DNA of 64,000 nt, from positions 4,829,250 to 4,893,249 of the forward strand of contig JADCRB010000016.1 in the NCBI GenBank assembly GCA_021464245.1. Direction: 5' to 3'. Shown in pieces: positions 1 to 20,925 of this stretch. The stretch comes from Carallia brachiata (taxonomy: Eukaryota > Streptophyta > Magnoliopsida > Malpighiales > Rhizophoraceae). The notes under the pieces are model-generated. The model made no database searches and had not been told where the DNA came from. It saw only the letters and a program-made list of their open reading frames with translations. Made by a program: the position numbers and the translations under genes. Within the stretch, counting starts at the first letter, position 1. Each line of letters opens with the position of its first letter.

Positions 1-36
1 AAGACACAAAATAAAAGGGATGCAATGAGGAAAAAT

Positions 37-183
37 AAGAGAAAACCATGAGGAAAAATAATGAAATTCATCCGATGACCTAATTCATAATTTATATGCC
101 TCAAAAAAGTATAACACGACCCCCACAACCAAAAATTACAACATAATCACCGCAAAAAGGAGAAAACCATGAGGAAAAATAAT
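37..183. repeat. 24 bp direct repeat downstream of NSF
   Basis: The string gagaaaaccatgaggaaaaa followed by taa occurs near 41-63 and again near 161-183, on the 3' side of NSF. This may lie in or just beyond the NSF 3' UTR. No canonical minus-strand AATAAA is obvious in 1-273. Confidence 0.5.
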
Positions 184-273
184 CGCAAAGTGGGAGAAAA
201 AGAATAAAGACAAGAAGAGAATACAAAAATCAGAGAAAAAAAGAGGCAGGCCTGAATTTGGTTAGGGATCAAA

Positions 274-8449
<8,176 letters not shown>

Positions 8450-8640
8450 TTTTCGTTTTGTGATTGTATTCAACTGCCGAAGCTTCCTCTTTCTTTTACG
8501 CAGAGGCGGAGATTTGCTTAAGAAAATAGATGAGACGGGAAATTTAAATCGCAGAAGAACAGACAAGAGAGGCAGAGAGAGCCTTTAAAAACAAAAAAAA
8601 AAAATCAATGGAGCTTTGCTTTCTTCCGAAGGAAATGAGC
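8450..8640 (-). promoter_or_regulatory. NSF 5' leader and proximal promoter
   Basis: Upstream of the NSF ATG the minus strand is CT-rich (8500-8580), as in many plant 5' leaders. A weak TATA-like TTTTTAAAGG is read at about 8583-8592. No firm transcription start can be set from sequence alone. Confidence 0.35.
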
Positions 8641-8829
8641 GTGTCAAACCAGTCCGGTCAACAGCTCGGGTCATTTCCAATTTAAGTTATGGTCACTCGC
8701 TATTTTTTTAAAATTAATTATCATTTTTTTTTTCTTAATTTCCTTATTTCATTGTATTATCTGAAGAAGTACATTACATTTTGTTATAAAAAATAAAAAT
8801 AAAAATATTAATGTTGTTAAATTTAATGT

Positions 8830-8975
8830 CTAGTTAGTATTTCGATTAAAATTAAAATTAATATTTTTAAAATAAAATTAATAATTTTTAAAACATATGT
8901 TATTTTTGTATTTTTAAAAATTTTTAATTTTATTTTAAAAATATTAATCTCAATTTCAATCGAAACATTAACTAA
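8830..8975. repeat. AT-rich foldback (inverted repeat)
   Basis: The left arm from about 8831 (tagttagtatttcgatt...) is closely matched by the reverse complement of the right arm ending near 8975 (...aatcgaaacattaacta). The arms are about 60 bp with a short AT loop. Probably a small MITE remnant in the spacer upstream of NSF. Nothing else is recognised in 8640-9060. Confidence 0.6.
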
Positions 8976-9499
8976 AATATAAAATTTTGAGACATGTATT
9001 GATGTTCATACAAAATAACTTGTATTAAAATAAAAGGCAAAGTAGAATATTATAGATAACAATTTTATCTGTACCCATCAAAAATTACGGGATGGATACA
9101 GAGTCAATTATATTTGACCGGAGAACGAGACGGATATTCCCGTTCTCTGAATTTTTTTAGCAGGACGGAGACGAGATAGGTTGTCCCCGCCCCGTTCCCG
9201 TCCCTGTTTCCTATTTATAATTTAATTTACCTTTTTATCCTTTATATAATATTTATATAAAAAAATTTGTAAAGATATTTTAGCGATTCCATGCCAAAAC
9301 CTAAATTCCCACAACTTTCACTTTCCTTACCCTCTTCCTCGTCTCATATTTGCCCGGTTGCGCCTCTTGATTGTTTCTCAAAATTTCTCCAGCGGCACAT
9401 CTCTATTCCTCAATGGTGGACATTGGACGGCTGGACAGCGGCACTACGACACGTTTTTGTTCCTCGATCTTCAGTTTCTTCTTCAAATCTTGGTTAGCG

Positions 9500-9530
<31 letters not shown>

Positions 9531-9703
9531 GTTCTTTGTTGATGGTTCACATTCCCTTCACACCAAGATAAGAAAAATTGCGTAGAAAATGATTGTATAA
9601 GGCCTGGATTGACTCTGGATCAAGGAAATCAATCATCACTTTGATTTAACGGCGATTAAAGAAGCCACAGTTTTTTTGAGTGTGTTATTCGTTGGTTTCA
9701 TTT

Positions 9704-9867
9704 GCTTTTTTTTTTTTTTTTTTGGTGCTTTGTTGGTAGGGAATTGGGAGGTTACGATGAGGATTCGCAGCTCCCTCCTCTGAATTCATTACAGTTGAAG
9801 AGATTGGCTGCCAGAATCGAACCTATGACTTTTAATTGCCACCACTAAGCAATCTCTTTTCCCATAG
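9704..9867 (-). mobile_element. tRNA-derived SINE, minus strand
   Basis: On the minus strand a box A-like TTGCTTAGTGGTGGC (9838-9852) is followed by a box B-like GGTTCGATTCTGG (9811-9823), a unique body and an A tail (T run at 9705-9723 on the plus strand). This layout is that of plant tRNA-derived SINEs. No target duplication was found, so the ends are approximate. Confidence 0.6.
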
Positions 9868-10437
9868 AAATTTTTATTGTCTCAATGATTTGCTGCATTT
9901 TGTTGTTAATTACTGGAAGTTTTAAACTAAATTGGTTTCTGTTAGATTATGTTAGGCAGCCGAATGGTAGATAAGGATGAAGCAAATGACTAAATCCAAC
10001 ACTTGATGTGAGATTTCATGTCAAAGTGAATGTTAAATTGTTGTTTGGCTTCTGAATCTACTCTGCTCTTTCATGACTACTATCTGTTTCATTTTTTAAC
10101 CCGATTGGATTGTTTGCTCTTTTTCTTGTATTGAGAATTTGAAATTTTCAGAGTAACAATTTATGTGTTGTAGTAATATATGCTTAGTAAACTGCATGAT
10201 ATTGAGATAAATTTATTGTTGTAAATTTGTTTTTTGGTCGGTGGAGTAGCCCGCCGTGGGCATGTGCTAAAAAGAATTGTAGTTGGATCATCAATAGCTT
10301 TTGGAGCAACCTAGTGAAAGCACAACTCTTGGTGGGATGATGTTGCTCATGGCTAAGTCTAAGCAACCTAGTGAATAATGATTCAACTATGTTTGAAAAA
10401 TTTTGTGTCCGCTGTTGATAATGGTTATTTGCATTGT

Positions 10438-11092
10438 GAAGCCCTTGACTAAGCTTTTGTTGAGATTGTTGGGGCTGAATCTGCAATTTTTTGCTCACGT
10501 CTGCTTTATCTTCTTTATGTGCCTTTTCCTCTAGTTTTGAGCTTTTTTTTTTTTGGGTTGATTTCTGCTCCTATTCTCCTTGTTTTTCTCGGGCATTCAT
10601 GCTATTACTTGTGCTTTGTTTGCATTTTTGAGGCCAGGAGATGAGGTGAGCTATTATTTTTGATGTTGTTTCAAATCTGTGTCCTTCAACAACTTTTTGC
10701 AACATTCTTAGATGGTCTCTCCTCACATTGGTTGTAAAACATGGTTTATCCTTGGGAATAATTTGATTGTCAGCTTTTGGCAGTTGTTGGTGCTCCTTAT
10801 GACTCGTTGGAGGAAATTATTGGAAAAGGGGACTCTCATGGTCTAGGTTCATTAATAGATTTTGGAGTATCGTGCAGGGAGGTTCCTGTATGACACTGAA
10901 CCACTTGTAAACAAACTGTGAACTCTTTTTGTTTTTTGAGTGAACAAATTGTGAACTTTGGATCACCACAATTTTGTCACATTGTTGCTGTTGCAGCTGG
11001 TAGAAGACGATGGACTTAACTGGGATGCACTTATGGCTGCTTTGAAACCTCATACCAAATGTGCACTCATACAGAAGTCTTGTGGTTATTTG
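10438..11092 (+). pseudogene. Captured fragment of a Met_gamma_lyase/aluminium-resistance-type gene
   Basis: Four exon-like pieces encode consecutive segments of the PLP-dependent Met_gamma_lyase (aluminium-resistance protein-like) family. They are: about 10438-10500 (EIVGAESAIF), about 10583-10645 (FFSGIHAITCALFAFLRPGD), 10774-10887 (VVGAPYDSLEEIIGKGDSHG) and 10997-11090 (WDALMAALKPHTKCALIQKS). The two downstream introns (10646-10773, 10888-10996) keep GT...AG ends in phase, so the fragment came from genomic DNA rather than mRNA. The gene's start and most of its C-terminal half are missing, and a stop lies in the first piece. Not a functional gene. Confidence 0.75.
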
Positions 11093-12429
11093 CAGGGGCC
11101 AAAGTTTAAGCGCAAATGATATAGGAAAGGAATAAAGGCGGGGATGGGGCGGGGACGAGGACGGGATCGGGGATCCCATCCCTGCCCCCGACCCGCCCTA
11201 TTGTCATTCTTATAGAACATACACTAAGTCCTTGCTTGATTTGTTAGAAAATCATAAGAAAAATAATAGTTTGAAAGAAAATAAATGTGAAAAATAATAT
11301 TCACCTACTTGGGGAAGCATGTGAAATAATGTTATGAGAAAATCATTAGAAAAATTCTTAGTGGAATCCACCGGAAATCTTTCTCACTAAATTTGTGAAA
11401 AAGATGGAGAAAATAAATGTTCATGTTAGCTTACATAAGATAAAATTGCAAATTAATCATGCTCTTAGCTTTCAACCAAGCGCCCAGTTGTGTAAATCAC
11501 AAAAAATTCTCTGTTTTATAATTTTTTTGTACCCATGTAATGTTTTAACCAACTTTGAGAAATTATAGAAATGAACTTTTTTTTCCGTTGGGTTAATACC
11601 TAAAACCATCATGGCATTTATGCAAATTAATAAATATATCATTACCTTAAAAAATTCACAATTAAAGTTTCATAAAATTTTTTTATAACAAATATGTCAC
11701 ATTATTCAAAAAATGGACGAAAACTATCTAAGTTATTGATGAAGTGACATTTATTGAAAATACAGACCAATTAAGATTCTCGTTAGCTTGAAAGAATATT
11801 GGGTTACACGGACCTATGAGCTCAACTCAATTAACTTATTTAAATGAATTTTTAAAAAATTAAAATCATAATATTTATATAAATTTTATTATTTAACCAA
11901 AACAAATTAATTTTATTAAATTAAAAAAAATAAAAAGAAAATTCTCTCCCTTTTCTCACGCACACTCTCTCTCCTCTCCTATTTGCTTGCAAATCTCTTG
12001 ATGCTCCTTCGCGAATATCTTCCTCACTCTTTCATATGTTATCCATCAGAAAAACCTTTTTGCACGAAAATCAAAATGAAAATAAAAAACTACATGTCCG
12101 TTTAGATGTTGTCAATTTTTTGTTACTGTTTTTATTTTCTGCTTTTCTGTTTATATTGTTTGTTAAATTTTTGTATTTATTGTTGTCAATTTTTGTTTTT
12201 TTCAATAAAAACAAATTTTTTCAACCAAAAAAATTTTATTATAAAAATGTATATTTTTTAAGAAATATTATTTGTATGAATTCTTAATAACAAGAGCACG
12301 AGAAATCACATTTTGAGTCAAATTAAAATTAAAATATTATACAAAAATATTCATACTTCTTGTAACTAACAAACAAAATAAAGAGAATCTATTATCAAAA
12401 ATGACATTCATACATCAAATATTACGTTG

Positions 12430-13670
12430 TTGCCATAAATCTCGTGCAGTCCTATCTCAAAGAAAAACTCATTTGTTGTAGTTGCTTTCGACCAATATTA
12501 ATTGTTTTATGGGCTTCTGAAATTGGGTCTTCATCAACATGTTCAACTTCATCATTCTCATCATCATATTGTAAAAAGAAATCATCTAATTGTCCATGCA
12601 TTCTAATTAAATTATGAATTACACAACAAGTAAGAACAATTTGCCTTTGTTTTTTTAACTAATATGAAGGTATCTGTGAAAGGATTGGGAATACTGCTTT
12701 CAACACTCCAAAGCATATTTCAATCACGTTACGTGGCAAGGAATGCGTATAATTGAATAGCTCATTTTATCCTGCCGATCTTTCTCTCTACCTATAGTCA
12801 TTTAAACGATAACGCTCACCACGATAAGGAGTAAGGAATCCAGGCATGTTAGTATATCATAAATCAACTAAATAATACTTCCCGTGTGGAGGCATGAGGA
12901 AATGATATTCTTCTGGGCTACAAATAGTTTCCATAAGTATCCTTACATTATTTGCTATGCCTTCCCAATCAATTATAACAAATGTAAATCGCATATCAAA
13001 TGAACAAGCACACATTTTATTTTGAGTGGTTGTAGTTTTCCTTCTACAGTATCAGATTTGGTCAACAATTGAAATACGAGCAGAAATGTGAGTATCGTTT
13101 ATAGCTCCAATACAATCCTACCAATAAATTCACTATTCAAAGTACAAATTCAAAAGAAAGCAACTAATTATTGTTGAAGCTGAGCTTTAATCTTAAAGAA
13201 AGGGAAATATTTTGGATTGCTTTTTATTTTCAATGGAACTTCATCAAAATTTGAAGGAGAAATAACAAACTTGACAAGGGAATATAGTGCTTTTTAGGAC
13301 TTGTTTGAAGTGTCTAGAGACGGTTTCAATTGAGTGTTGCATCCAATCACGAACTATTCGTTGACACTCATTCTACCCAACAATATACAGAAATAATACT
13401 AATTGTTTTTGCATACTCACAAACTTGGTGCCACGTAACCAATTTCGCATTCAATTCTTCACACAAAGTAAGAAATGTTGCCTTGTTCATCCTAAACAAA
13501 TCAACACAAGTATTTGGATAGTCATTCAATGTTTCAACCACCCACTCATGGCCTAACAATTTGGAAATACTTTGTGGTATTAGTTGATGTCGAAATTGTG
13601 TGGCAGAGGAATAACTCCCTCCAAGATATGTTAGCACAATTTGTTTCTTCTCATCATTATAATCTGACAA
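12430..13670 (-). pseudogene. PIF/Harbinger DDE transposase (HARBI1-like) pseudogene
   Basis: Read on the minus strand across several frames. The N-terminal segment MNKATFLTLCEELNAKL (about 13500) is followed by an INDTHISARI-like block (about 13090) matching the family's GAIDGTHI around the first catalytic Asp. Then come CSFDMRFTFV, HGKYYLVDL and MPGFLTPYRGERYRL (about 12830-12900), and finally CCVIHNLIRMHG (about 12590-12640). These blocks are in the family order. Multiple frameshifts and stops make it nonfunctional. Confidence 0.85.
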
Positions 13671-13865
13671 TAGTTTCTCTATGTCATGGTCTTCTAGATT
13701 TATTTCAACTGATTGATTTGATCCTATTACAAAGAAAGATACCCAAGTATTAATCTAATATCACAAAATCAACAATAAAGAGTCATAATAAGAACAAATG
13801 AAGCCAGTAGATTCCAAACACACATAAATTACATTCTACAATTCTAAACCATCAAACATAAATTG

Positions 13866-15940
13866 CATTTCATATTTAGAATCCATACTCTTTTCCTTAC
13901 ATCTAACATCTTCAAGAAAATATTCTATTAGCTTTATCCTTGAATAGTTGGGTTGTCTTGCAATATGTTGTGTCATCTAGTTCTTCCAACTGATCAAGTG
14001 CCTCCATGTAAGCATCAATAGAAAGCATACTGGGATTTGTAGGCCCAGAAACATGTCCATTGCAAGCAGTTGAATCTCGCGAAGATGGATTCATCCTCTT
14101 CTCAAACAACTCATTCTTTTTCCTATGAATTTTTCGTCATTTGGGCCAAACAATTAGCCAATATAGTCTAAAGTAAGTTAGGTTCCTTTCTTCTTATTGT
14201 TCCTAAATTAGTCCCTATTTTAGCCCTTTTATCCTTGTGGACACCAACAGTATCATTGCCAACCTCGTCAAACTCTTAATTCTTCTCATTCTCATTATTC
14301 TCTCCCTCTTCACTACTAAAGGAACTCTGAGTTGAAGTATAGGCATATTATCCAGTTGCTGTTGCATCTCCAAAAATTATACACAACTTCTTATAATTTT
14401 TGCAACACTTCTTTTGAAATCGTTTTGCATTTTTGATCTCCTACAAAACAACATAATAATTCGTGGTTAATATATATTTGAATATAACAATGCAAAACTA
14501 AAAACAAATTGATTCAATACAATGTTTAAGTAAACTTTTCTTGTTAGTCATCAAAAGCTGAAACTGTAATGGTGGCAGAGGAATAGCTCACTCTAGTTTG
14601 ACTGATGATTTTCTTAAAATTTTTATAACGAGTTCTAAGGGCGTTGAACTTGTTCTTCAGCTGAAAATAGAAATAATTCTACCGATTTTTTGATTATATT
14701 CATTTTGAATTGGCTTCTAAGCATTCTTCACAAAGGTGGTGGTTTTTTTTATTGGGATAAGTACTAGAAAAGTCCTAAAGCTTTATGCATTTTAGCAATT
14801 CAGTCCTATATTTTTAGTCATTTCAAATTAGTCCTATACCTTTCAAATTTATTCCAATTAAGTACACATTTGACACAAACACGTTAAGCAGCTTTTCTAG
14901 CCAATAGAAATACGGTCTAAAAAATAAAAAAACACCAAATACGCAAAAAAAAAAAAAATCCCAAATACACTTTTGATCACTAAGGTTGGCCTAAGAAAAT
15001 CAATTTCCCAACCTCCTAATTTGTTCCTTTAGCCACCTCAAGATCTCAGTTCTGTGAGTTTTCTCTTGCTACAAGATTCAGCATCTCTATAGTAATGATT
15101 AACAAGAGAAATCAAGACTCAAAATTGATTATACAAACTGAAATTGTCATTGTTCTTCAATCACAAAAAAATACAATGATTAAAAATGAAATCCTATGTC
15201 CATTCCAGTGTCAAATCATGATCTAGAGAAAACTCCATCCAAAGATACCACAAAGCAACAGAAAAGACCTTTAACAACTACTATTTTTTCTCTGCCACCG
15301 TAGGCTTGCTAGGACACCGTCGTCACTGCCAAACTCACCGTCACCTCCGACTGGTAGTCAATCTGTGCTGTCAATATGCAGTTGGTGCCTCGATGTCACC
15401 GTCTCGCCGTATTGTCTTTCATGCTCCGCTGCAAGACCCTAAGAAATGCACATCAGTAAATGGCAGACACCTAACCCTGGGCTAAAGAAAAAGTAATCTA
15501 AGCGATGATGAAAGGGGGTTTGATCAAAGTGTATGAGTTGGTGTAATAAAAGGGATTTTTCCTTCTTCGACACTAGAAGAAAGAGTATTTGGGATTTTTT
15601 TTTTCATATTCGGAATTTTTATTTTTTAAATCGTATTTCTATTAGTCAAATTGGCTACTTAATGTGTTGACCATAATTCTGTCCAAATATGTACTTAATT
15701 GAAAGGGATTTCAAAGATATAGGACTGATTTGAAAAGTTAAAAGGTGTAGGACTTAATTGAAAAAATTTGTAAAGTTTCTGGACTGTTTTATATTTATCC
15801 CTTTTTTCATTGCCTTTTTTAACATCAACTTCTATGAAGGAAATATATAGGTCCTCAGCTTTTTCTAGCCATATAACCTTAGATTCAACCTTAAGCACCT
15901 CATCTTTAGTCATAAGAATGGATTGACATGATTTGGCCAT
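13866..15940 (-). pseudogene. Harbinger Myb/SANT-like ORF pseudogene, split by insertion
   Basis: Starts at the ATG at 15940 with a conserved KAEDLYISFIEVDVKKGN stretch, is interrupted by the element at 14754-15801, and resumes at about 14740 with LKNKFNALRTRYKNFKKIIS, a Myb/SANT-like DNA-binding segment. It ends near 13900 with a C-terminal tail (SIDAYMEALDQLEELDDTTY). In PIF/Harbinger elements this partner protein helps bring the transposase to the element ends. Stops and shifts occur downstream of the insertion. Nonfunctional. Confidence 0.78.
14754..15801. mobile_element. Non-autonomous MULE-type TIR element, 1048 bp
   Basis: Inverted repeats of about 200 bp with ends GGGATAA / TTATCCC. 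The flanks tttttttatt (14744-14753) and ttttttcatt (15802-15811) form a 10 bp duplication with one mismatch, as expected for MULEs. The interior has a GC-rich patch at 15296-15430 (ccgtcgtcactgcc...) unlike its surroundings, possibly a captured host fragment; no product is recognised. Confidence 0.8.
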
Positions 15941-18194
15941 ATATAATTATAATTAGGGGAATATAATCAATTCACACATTGGAAAAAAAATGAATTAAAG
16001 TAGCAAAGAAAAAATTCAAATCAATAGGTTCATACATGTAATATTGATGAAGAAAATGAATTAAAAAAACAAGCTAACCATTGACACAATCATCTACTAA
16101 TATAAATCAAGTTCCCCAAAGAATGTGGCCGATAATGAATATTTACTTATCTAGAGTGGCAAAGTCTTGATGAAGATATTTTTATTTCTAAGCAAATTCT
16201 ACTCAGTGTCGCATAATTTCACTCAGTCTTATCAATTAAGAATACTGACAACCACATTACCACCACCCTCAAGAACCTAATGCATTTCTTTTAGTTTTCC
16301 TATAGATCAATATAGAAGGAAAACCTATGAGCTACGTGCATTCATTGGAGTTCCTAGCTGCACAAATTGACAAATCAATTACGGTCAAAGGCTCACAAGG
16401 GCAGATGCCACAAAGCAAATTCCACTCATATGCACAATTTGTCATTTAATATAACTCCAACAGATGTAGAAACAAAAGTCATCAAAGGTTCCATTTATCT
16501 CAACTTCCAACAATGGAGATACTTTTTAAACTTTTTGAGCAGAGTAAGTGTACTACAAATAAATGAATTAAAAAGATGTAAATGGAGGATTTGAGTGAAC
16601 CATTTTAAGTTACACAAGCAACCCTTCATCAAGTGATTCCTAATGCCCTATAATTATTTTAAAAACAGTTTTTGACAATGAATGTCATACTAAAATGGTT
16701 ATGAAATCCCCATCGACTTTGTTTATAATAGCTCATATCATCAAAAGATTTCACAAAGGTATTTTAACATAAGTTAGTACATAATCATTGTGTGGCAAAT
16801 TTAAATACCTAATAAGAATGAGGGAAAAAATAATCCAATTCTCCACACGGCCACAAACAACAGGACTGCACGTACACACACACACGCACAAACACACGAC
16901 CTCTAAGCCATAACAAACTCATTATTCCATCACAAAGTATTGGATATTGAATTAGCTGCTACACACATATCCCGAATACCAAACCATTTGACCAAATTAC
17001 CCATTAGTAAAATTACAATTTCCTACACCCAATTTGGGGAAAAATTAGGCAACTGCACCAAATTAAATCTCCATATACACAAATTTATCATTCATCATAA
17101 ACACAAACACAACCTGCCAACAAGTAGGTTGGCACTCTTTGTATTTATTTGCTTACCTATTTGACTCTTCAATGGTTATGCCAGTTCAACGACACGACTA
17201 TAAAACCAAGGCTCTTAGTTTTTGTTCAACCAAACAGTTATATGCTATGGTGGTAGATGACCAAAACAAGAAATGTTTATTCTATGGAAGCACTTTGCAG
17301 AAATCTTTCCATGGTGATCCTGCTTGTAGTGTTATTGTAAGTTATCTTCTGAGTTTTCGTAATTTTCTCACAGGTTTGTGTTTGTGTCTATATTTTTGGC
17401 TTGGCAAGTTGTGGGAAGTATGTGTAAATTGATGAATGAATAATATTCCGATGAGGGCCAAAATCCAAATTGATGAGTCTAAAAAGCAAGCCATGACTGA
17501 CTTTGATCCTCTTCAAAAAATTCAGCACTTCATCCACTCAAATAATAACGAAGGATCATAAAACTCCAACACTTATAAGGAGCAGTAGTCATTCAAGTAA
17601 CAATTTTTTTTTAAGAAAAAGATAAAAAAAAAAGTTAAGTTCCAACCAAAAGAAATCAACAAGCACAAAATTACCTGTGAGGAAAAGTGAAGTGGGGATT
17701 TGGGAGTATGGAAACGATGTTGGACATCGAATCGGGGAGTATGGAAGACGGGCTAGGGATTTGGAGAAGATGCCAAATGATACAACAACAAGAAATGAAA
17801 GGGTCAGGGATTTGGGGATAGATGACAGGACAAAGAGAGAGAGTGGAACGCTAAGGACGAGGCGGCTTGAAGAGAGATAGAGAAAGAAACAAGAAGAGAT
17901 TTAAGTTTAGAAGCTACCAGAGTGACAAAAAGAAGCTAGTAAATTGAAATCAGGAAAGGAAAGTTTTTTTTTTGTGGTGCAAAACTTGTTTGTTTTTTTA
18001 AAAAAAGTGGTTTGTGCATAGAACCAAAAACCAAAAACGCAAATCTTTTCCAAACTTATTTTTTATTTTTTAGCTGAAAAACAAACGAAAAATGGAAAAT
18101 ATAAATCATACCAACGGGCTTTACATTTTTTATGAGTTTTGTGTTCTTGAGTCAAAAGCCTGACTAGTTGGCAACCTTTTCTTTAGTGGAAGAT

Positions 18195-18537
18195 TGTTAT
18201 GTGACATTCCTACTTCCAGCTGCCAAGTAGGATTTAAACTAATTCAAAGTCTGTTAGGTGGTGGACCATTATTGTTCTTATTAGTTAGCTAGCATAATCT
18301 CATGTTTCCATATTTGTTTTCATGTTTGTTGAGCATAGTGGGCCGTGCACCATGATTTCCTATGTCTTTGTTGAGATAACTTATAAAAGGTAAGTTTGCT
18401 TTATGAATAAAGGTACCGAATTATTTCGAAACCCAACTCAATTTATTCTTTCACTTCCTTGTTCAATGATCCAAGATAGCTCACAGCCAAGGAAAAGTGG
18501 GCGCTACCACAACCATAGCAATGACCTAAGCATAACA
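18195..18537 (+). repeat. 5' LTR of gypsy element
   Basis: 343 bp, TGTTATGTGACATT...CATAACA. A TATA-like TATAAAA is at about 18382. Matched by 25640-25973 with many substitutions and small indels. Confidence 0.88.
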
Positions 18538-18639
18538 CTTTGGTATCAAGCCAACTATGGCAGAGGCACAACAAGATCCCAAAATTCAAAGCTTCAAAAG
18601 TAGACAACAACATTGAGCACTGGGTTAGTAGATGATGAA

Positions 18640-20900
18640 ATAACTCACAAAACTATCACGTGCCAAATAGGGATAATCTAGCAATCGTCCTCGTCCGTTT
18701 GCAAAGAATACCAAGGATGAGGTCAAAAGTGTTAGTGTAGCATTGAAGTTGGAAAACTTGATTTTTCAAAATATGACGGCACGGAAGATCCAATTTCTTG
18801 GACTGTAAGGCTGAGCAATTTTTGATTTTCAAAGGAATGTGATGGAAGACCAGATATGTATTGTAGCGTATTATATAGAATGGACTTTCAACTATAATAA
18901 CAGAGGCAGCAAGGATGCAACCAACCTTAACATGGGAAGCGTTGATGTGTGATATCTTGAGCAAGTATGGAACATTGATATTTGAAAATGCATTTGCTGA
19001 TCTTTGCAAGTTGAAAGAGGGAGTTTTTTGAGATTATGAGGTCCAATTTGATTGACTCCTTTCCAAAGCTGGAGTCCTCTCCTATCAGCAAGATGCAAGC
19101 CTTTAGTAGTGGCCTCAAAGATAACTTGCATTTAGATGTTCAGCTCAACGAGCCCAAAGCTTGAATGAAGCAATTGGCTTGGCCAGATCTACGATAGTGG
19201 TAACACCAAAGAAATGAAATCTAGCGACCAAGGACTTGGGTTTCGAGGGAACACACCTGAGGCCTTCAAGGGCAGGTTCAACTTGTGGGGGCATTCGGCC
19301 AACAACAACATTAATCCTCCTGTGAATGCTATATGAAAATTTACTCCTACAAAACTCCAATAACAAAGGCATCGTGGGATTGTGCTTCTATTGTGATGAG
19401 CCTTTCTCTTTAACAACTAATGCAAAAAGCTTTTTCTAATAGAGATGAAGTAATAAATGAAGGAAGAAACTCAGTTAGAAAAAGAGCTGAAAGGAGAAGC
19501 GGACCTCCAAAACATCATTGCATACCTTGGCTGGATTCCAAACACCATAAATTATGTAGTCCAAGCTAAAATCAAGGAGTTGGTGATTACCATTCTAATT
19601 GATTTTGGCTCAACCTGTAATTTCCTATAAAGAATTACCCATATAGTAGGCTTGATTATTATTCTATCACTTTTTTCGAGTCATGGTTGCAAATGGAAAG
19701 CGATTGACAAGCCTAGGGATGTGCCAAGAGGTACTTGTTCTCTTCTAGGCTCTTTATTTAAGATTAACTTTTTTTTTTTTTTTACCTTGGAAGGTTATGA
19801 TGTTGTACTGGGAGCGCAATGGCTCCAGACTTTTGAACCCATTTTATGGGATTTTGAGAAAATTGAGATGCAATTCAATTCCAAGCAGGGGAAGATGGTT
19901 CTCCATGGCGTACCCGCTGCCCTCTCTCTTTGGTTCGTGAAAAGTTCATCCACAAAACTCTATAGCGAACTCAAGAGAAAGGTGCCTTACTACAAGTTAA
20001 TTAGAGCACCTGAGCAAGGGGAGATCGCAGATGATGATAAGTGGGTCCAACTACAGCAAGCATATCCAGAAGTGTTCTTCGCTCCAATTGGCCTTCCCCC
20101 TCAATGAGAATATGATCACTAAACTCTATTACCGCTAAGAAGTGCTCTAGTCAATGTAAGGCCTTTCCAATGCCTCCAATTTCTCATTGAAGAGTTGCTC
20201 AGTGAACTTCATGGGGCAAGGCAGTTGACAAAGTTTGATTTACGATTAACTATCATGAAATTCAAATGCATCTAGAGGATATCACGAAGACAACTTTTCA
20301 GACTGACCATAGCTATTATGAATTTTGGCAATGTCATTTGGACTCTCAAATGTGTCCTTTACTTTTCTAGCTCTCATATTTTAACGAATATTTCTGAAAA
20401 TTTATCTTGATATTTTGATGATATTTTAATTTACAGTAAAGAGCGGCATGAACATTTAAATCATGTTCGGTTTGCACTTGGAATTTTAAGGATTAATCAG
20501 CTTGTTGTCAAAAAAAGAAATGTGTTCTTTGGCGCAAAGATAGATTCGCTACTTAGGGCACATCATCACTAAAGAAAGCGTGATGGCGGATCTTGATAAG
20601 GTCTAGACAATGATCTGTTGGCCCCAACTAACGATAGTGAAGTAGCTTCGTGGATTCTTAGGCCTAACAAGATATTACCGCTGGTTTGTTCCACAATATA
20701 GGAACATTACCGACCCCTCACTCACCAACTTCAGAAGAATTCTTTTAGGTAGGGCGCAACTATGGAAAAACACTTCAAAAATCTTAAAGAATCCATGAGG
20801 AGAGCTCTAACCCTTGCACTACCAACTCTTTCTCAACCATCCATCATAGAATGCGATGGATTAAGGATTGGTATTGGCGTAGTTTTCTCCCAGAACAAGT
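18640..20900 (+). pseudogene. Gypsy gag-protease-RT relic (first part)
   Basis: A degenerate gag region lies around 18640-19500. The protease active site reads LIDFGSTCNFL near 19595-19627 (usual D-S-G changed to D-F-G), followed by the open frame to 20107 containing YDVVLGAQWLQTFEPILWDF, a typical gypsy protease/linker motif. RT blocks follow in shifted frames (HGARQLTKFDL at about 20210; catalytic FDDILIYSK at about 20415-20440), and the start of RNase H (ECDGLRIGIGVVFSQN) is near 20850-20897. Many stops; not functional. Confidence 0.85.
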
Positions 20901-20925
20901 GATCCATCACTTTTTCAATACCAAT

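Larger units (their letters stand above)
9090..11210. mobile_element. Inverted-repeat element with captured host-gene fragment
   Basis: GC-rich blocks of the form cccgtccccgcccc stand out of AT-rich DNA at 9170-9215 and, in opposite orientation, at 11130-11205. They resemble the GC-rich terminal regions of some plant hAT/MULE-like elements. Between them are a SINE (9704-9867) and an intron-bearing gene fragment (10438-11092). Exact termini and target duplication could not be fixed, so the superfamily is open. Read as a Pack-type transposon by inference. Confidence 0.5.
12105..18117 (-). mobile_element. Degenerate PIF/Harbinger transposon
   Basis: Contains relics of both genes of PIF/Harbinger elements, in the same orientation: a Myb/SANT-like protein (15940-13866) and a DDE transposase (13670-12430). 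Possible termini are gtccgtttagatg (from about 12105) and its inverted partner cataccaacgggc (to about 18117). The TTA target duplication was not confirmed. A 1.05 kb MULE-type element is inserted in the Myb-like gene. Confidence 0.65.
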
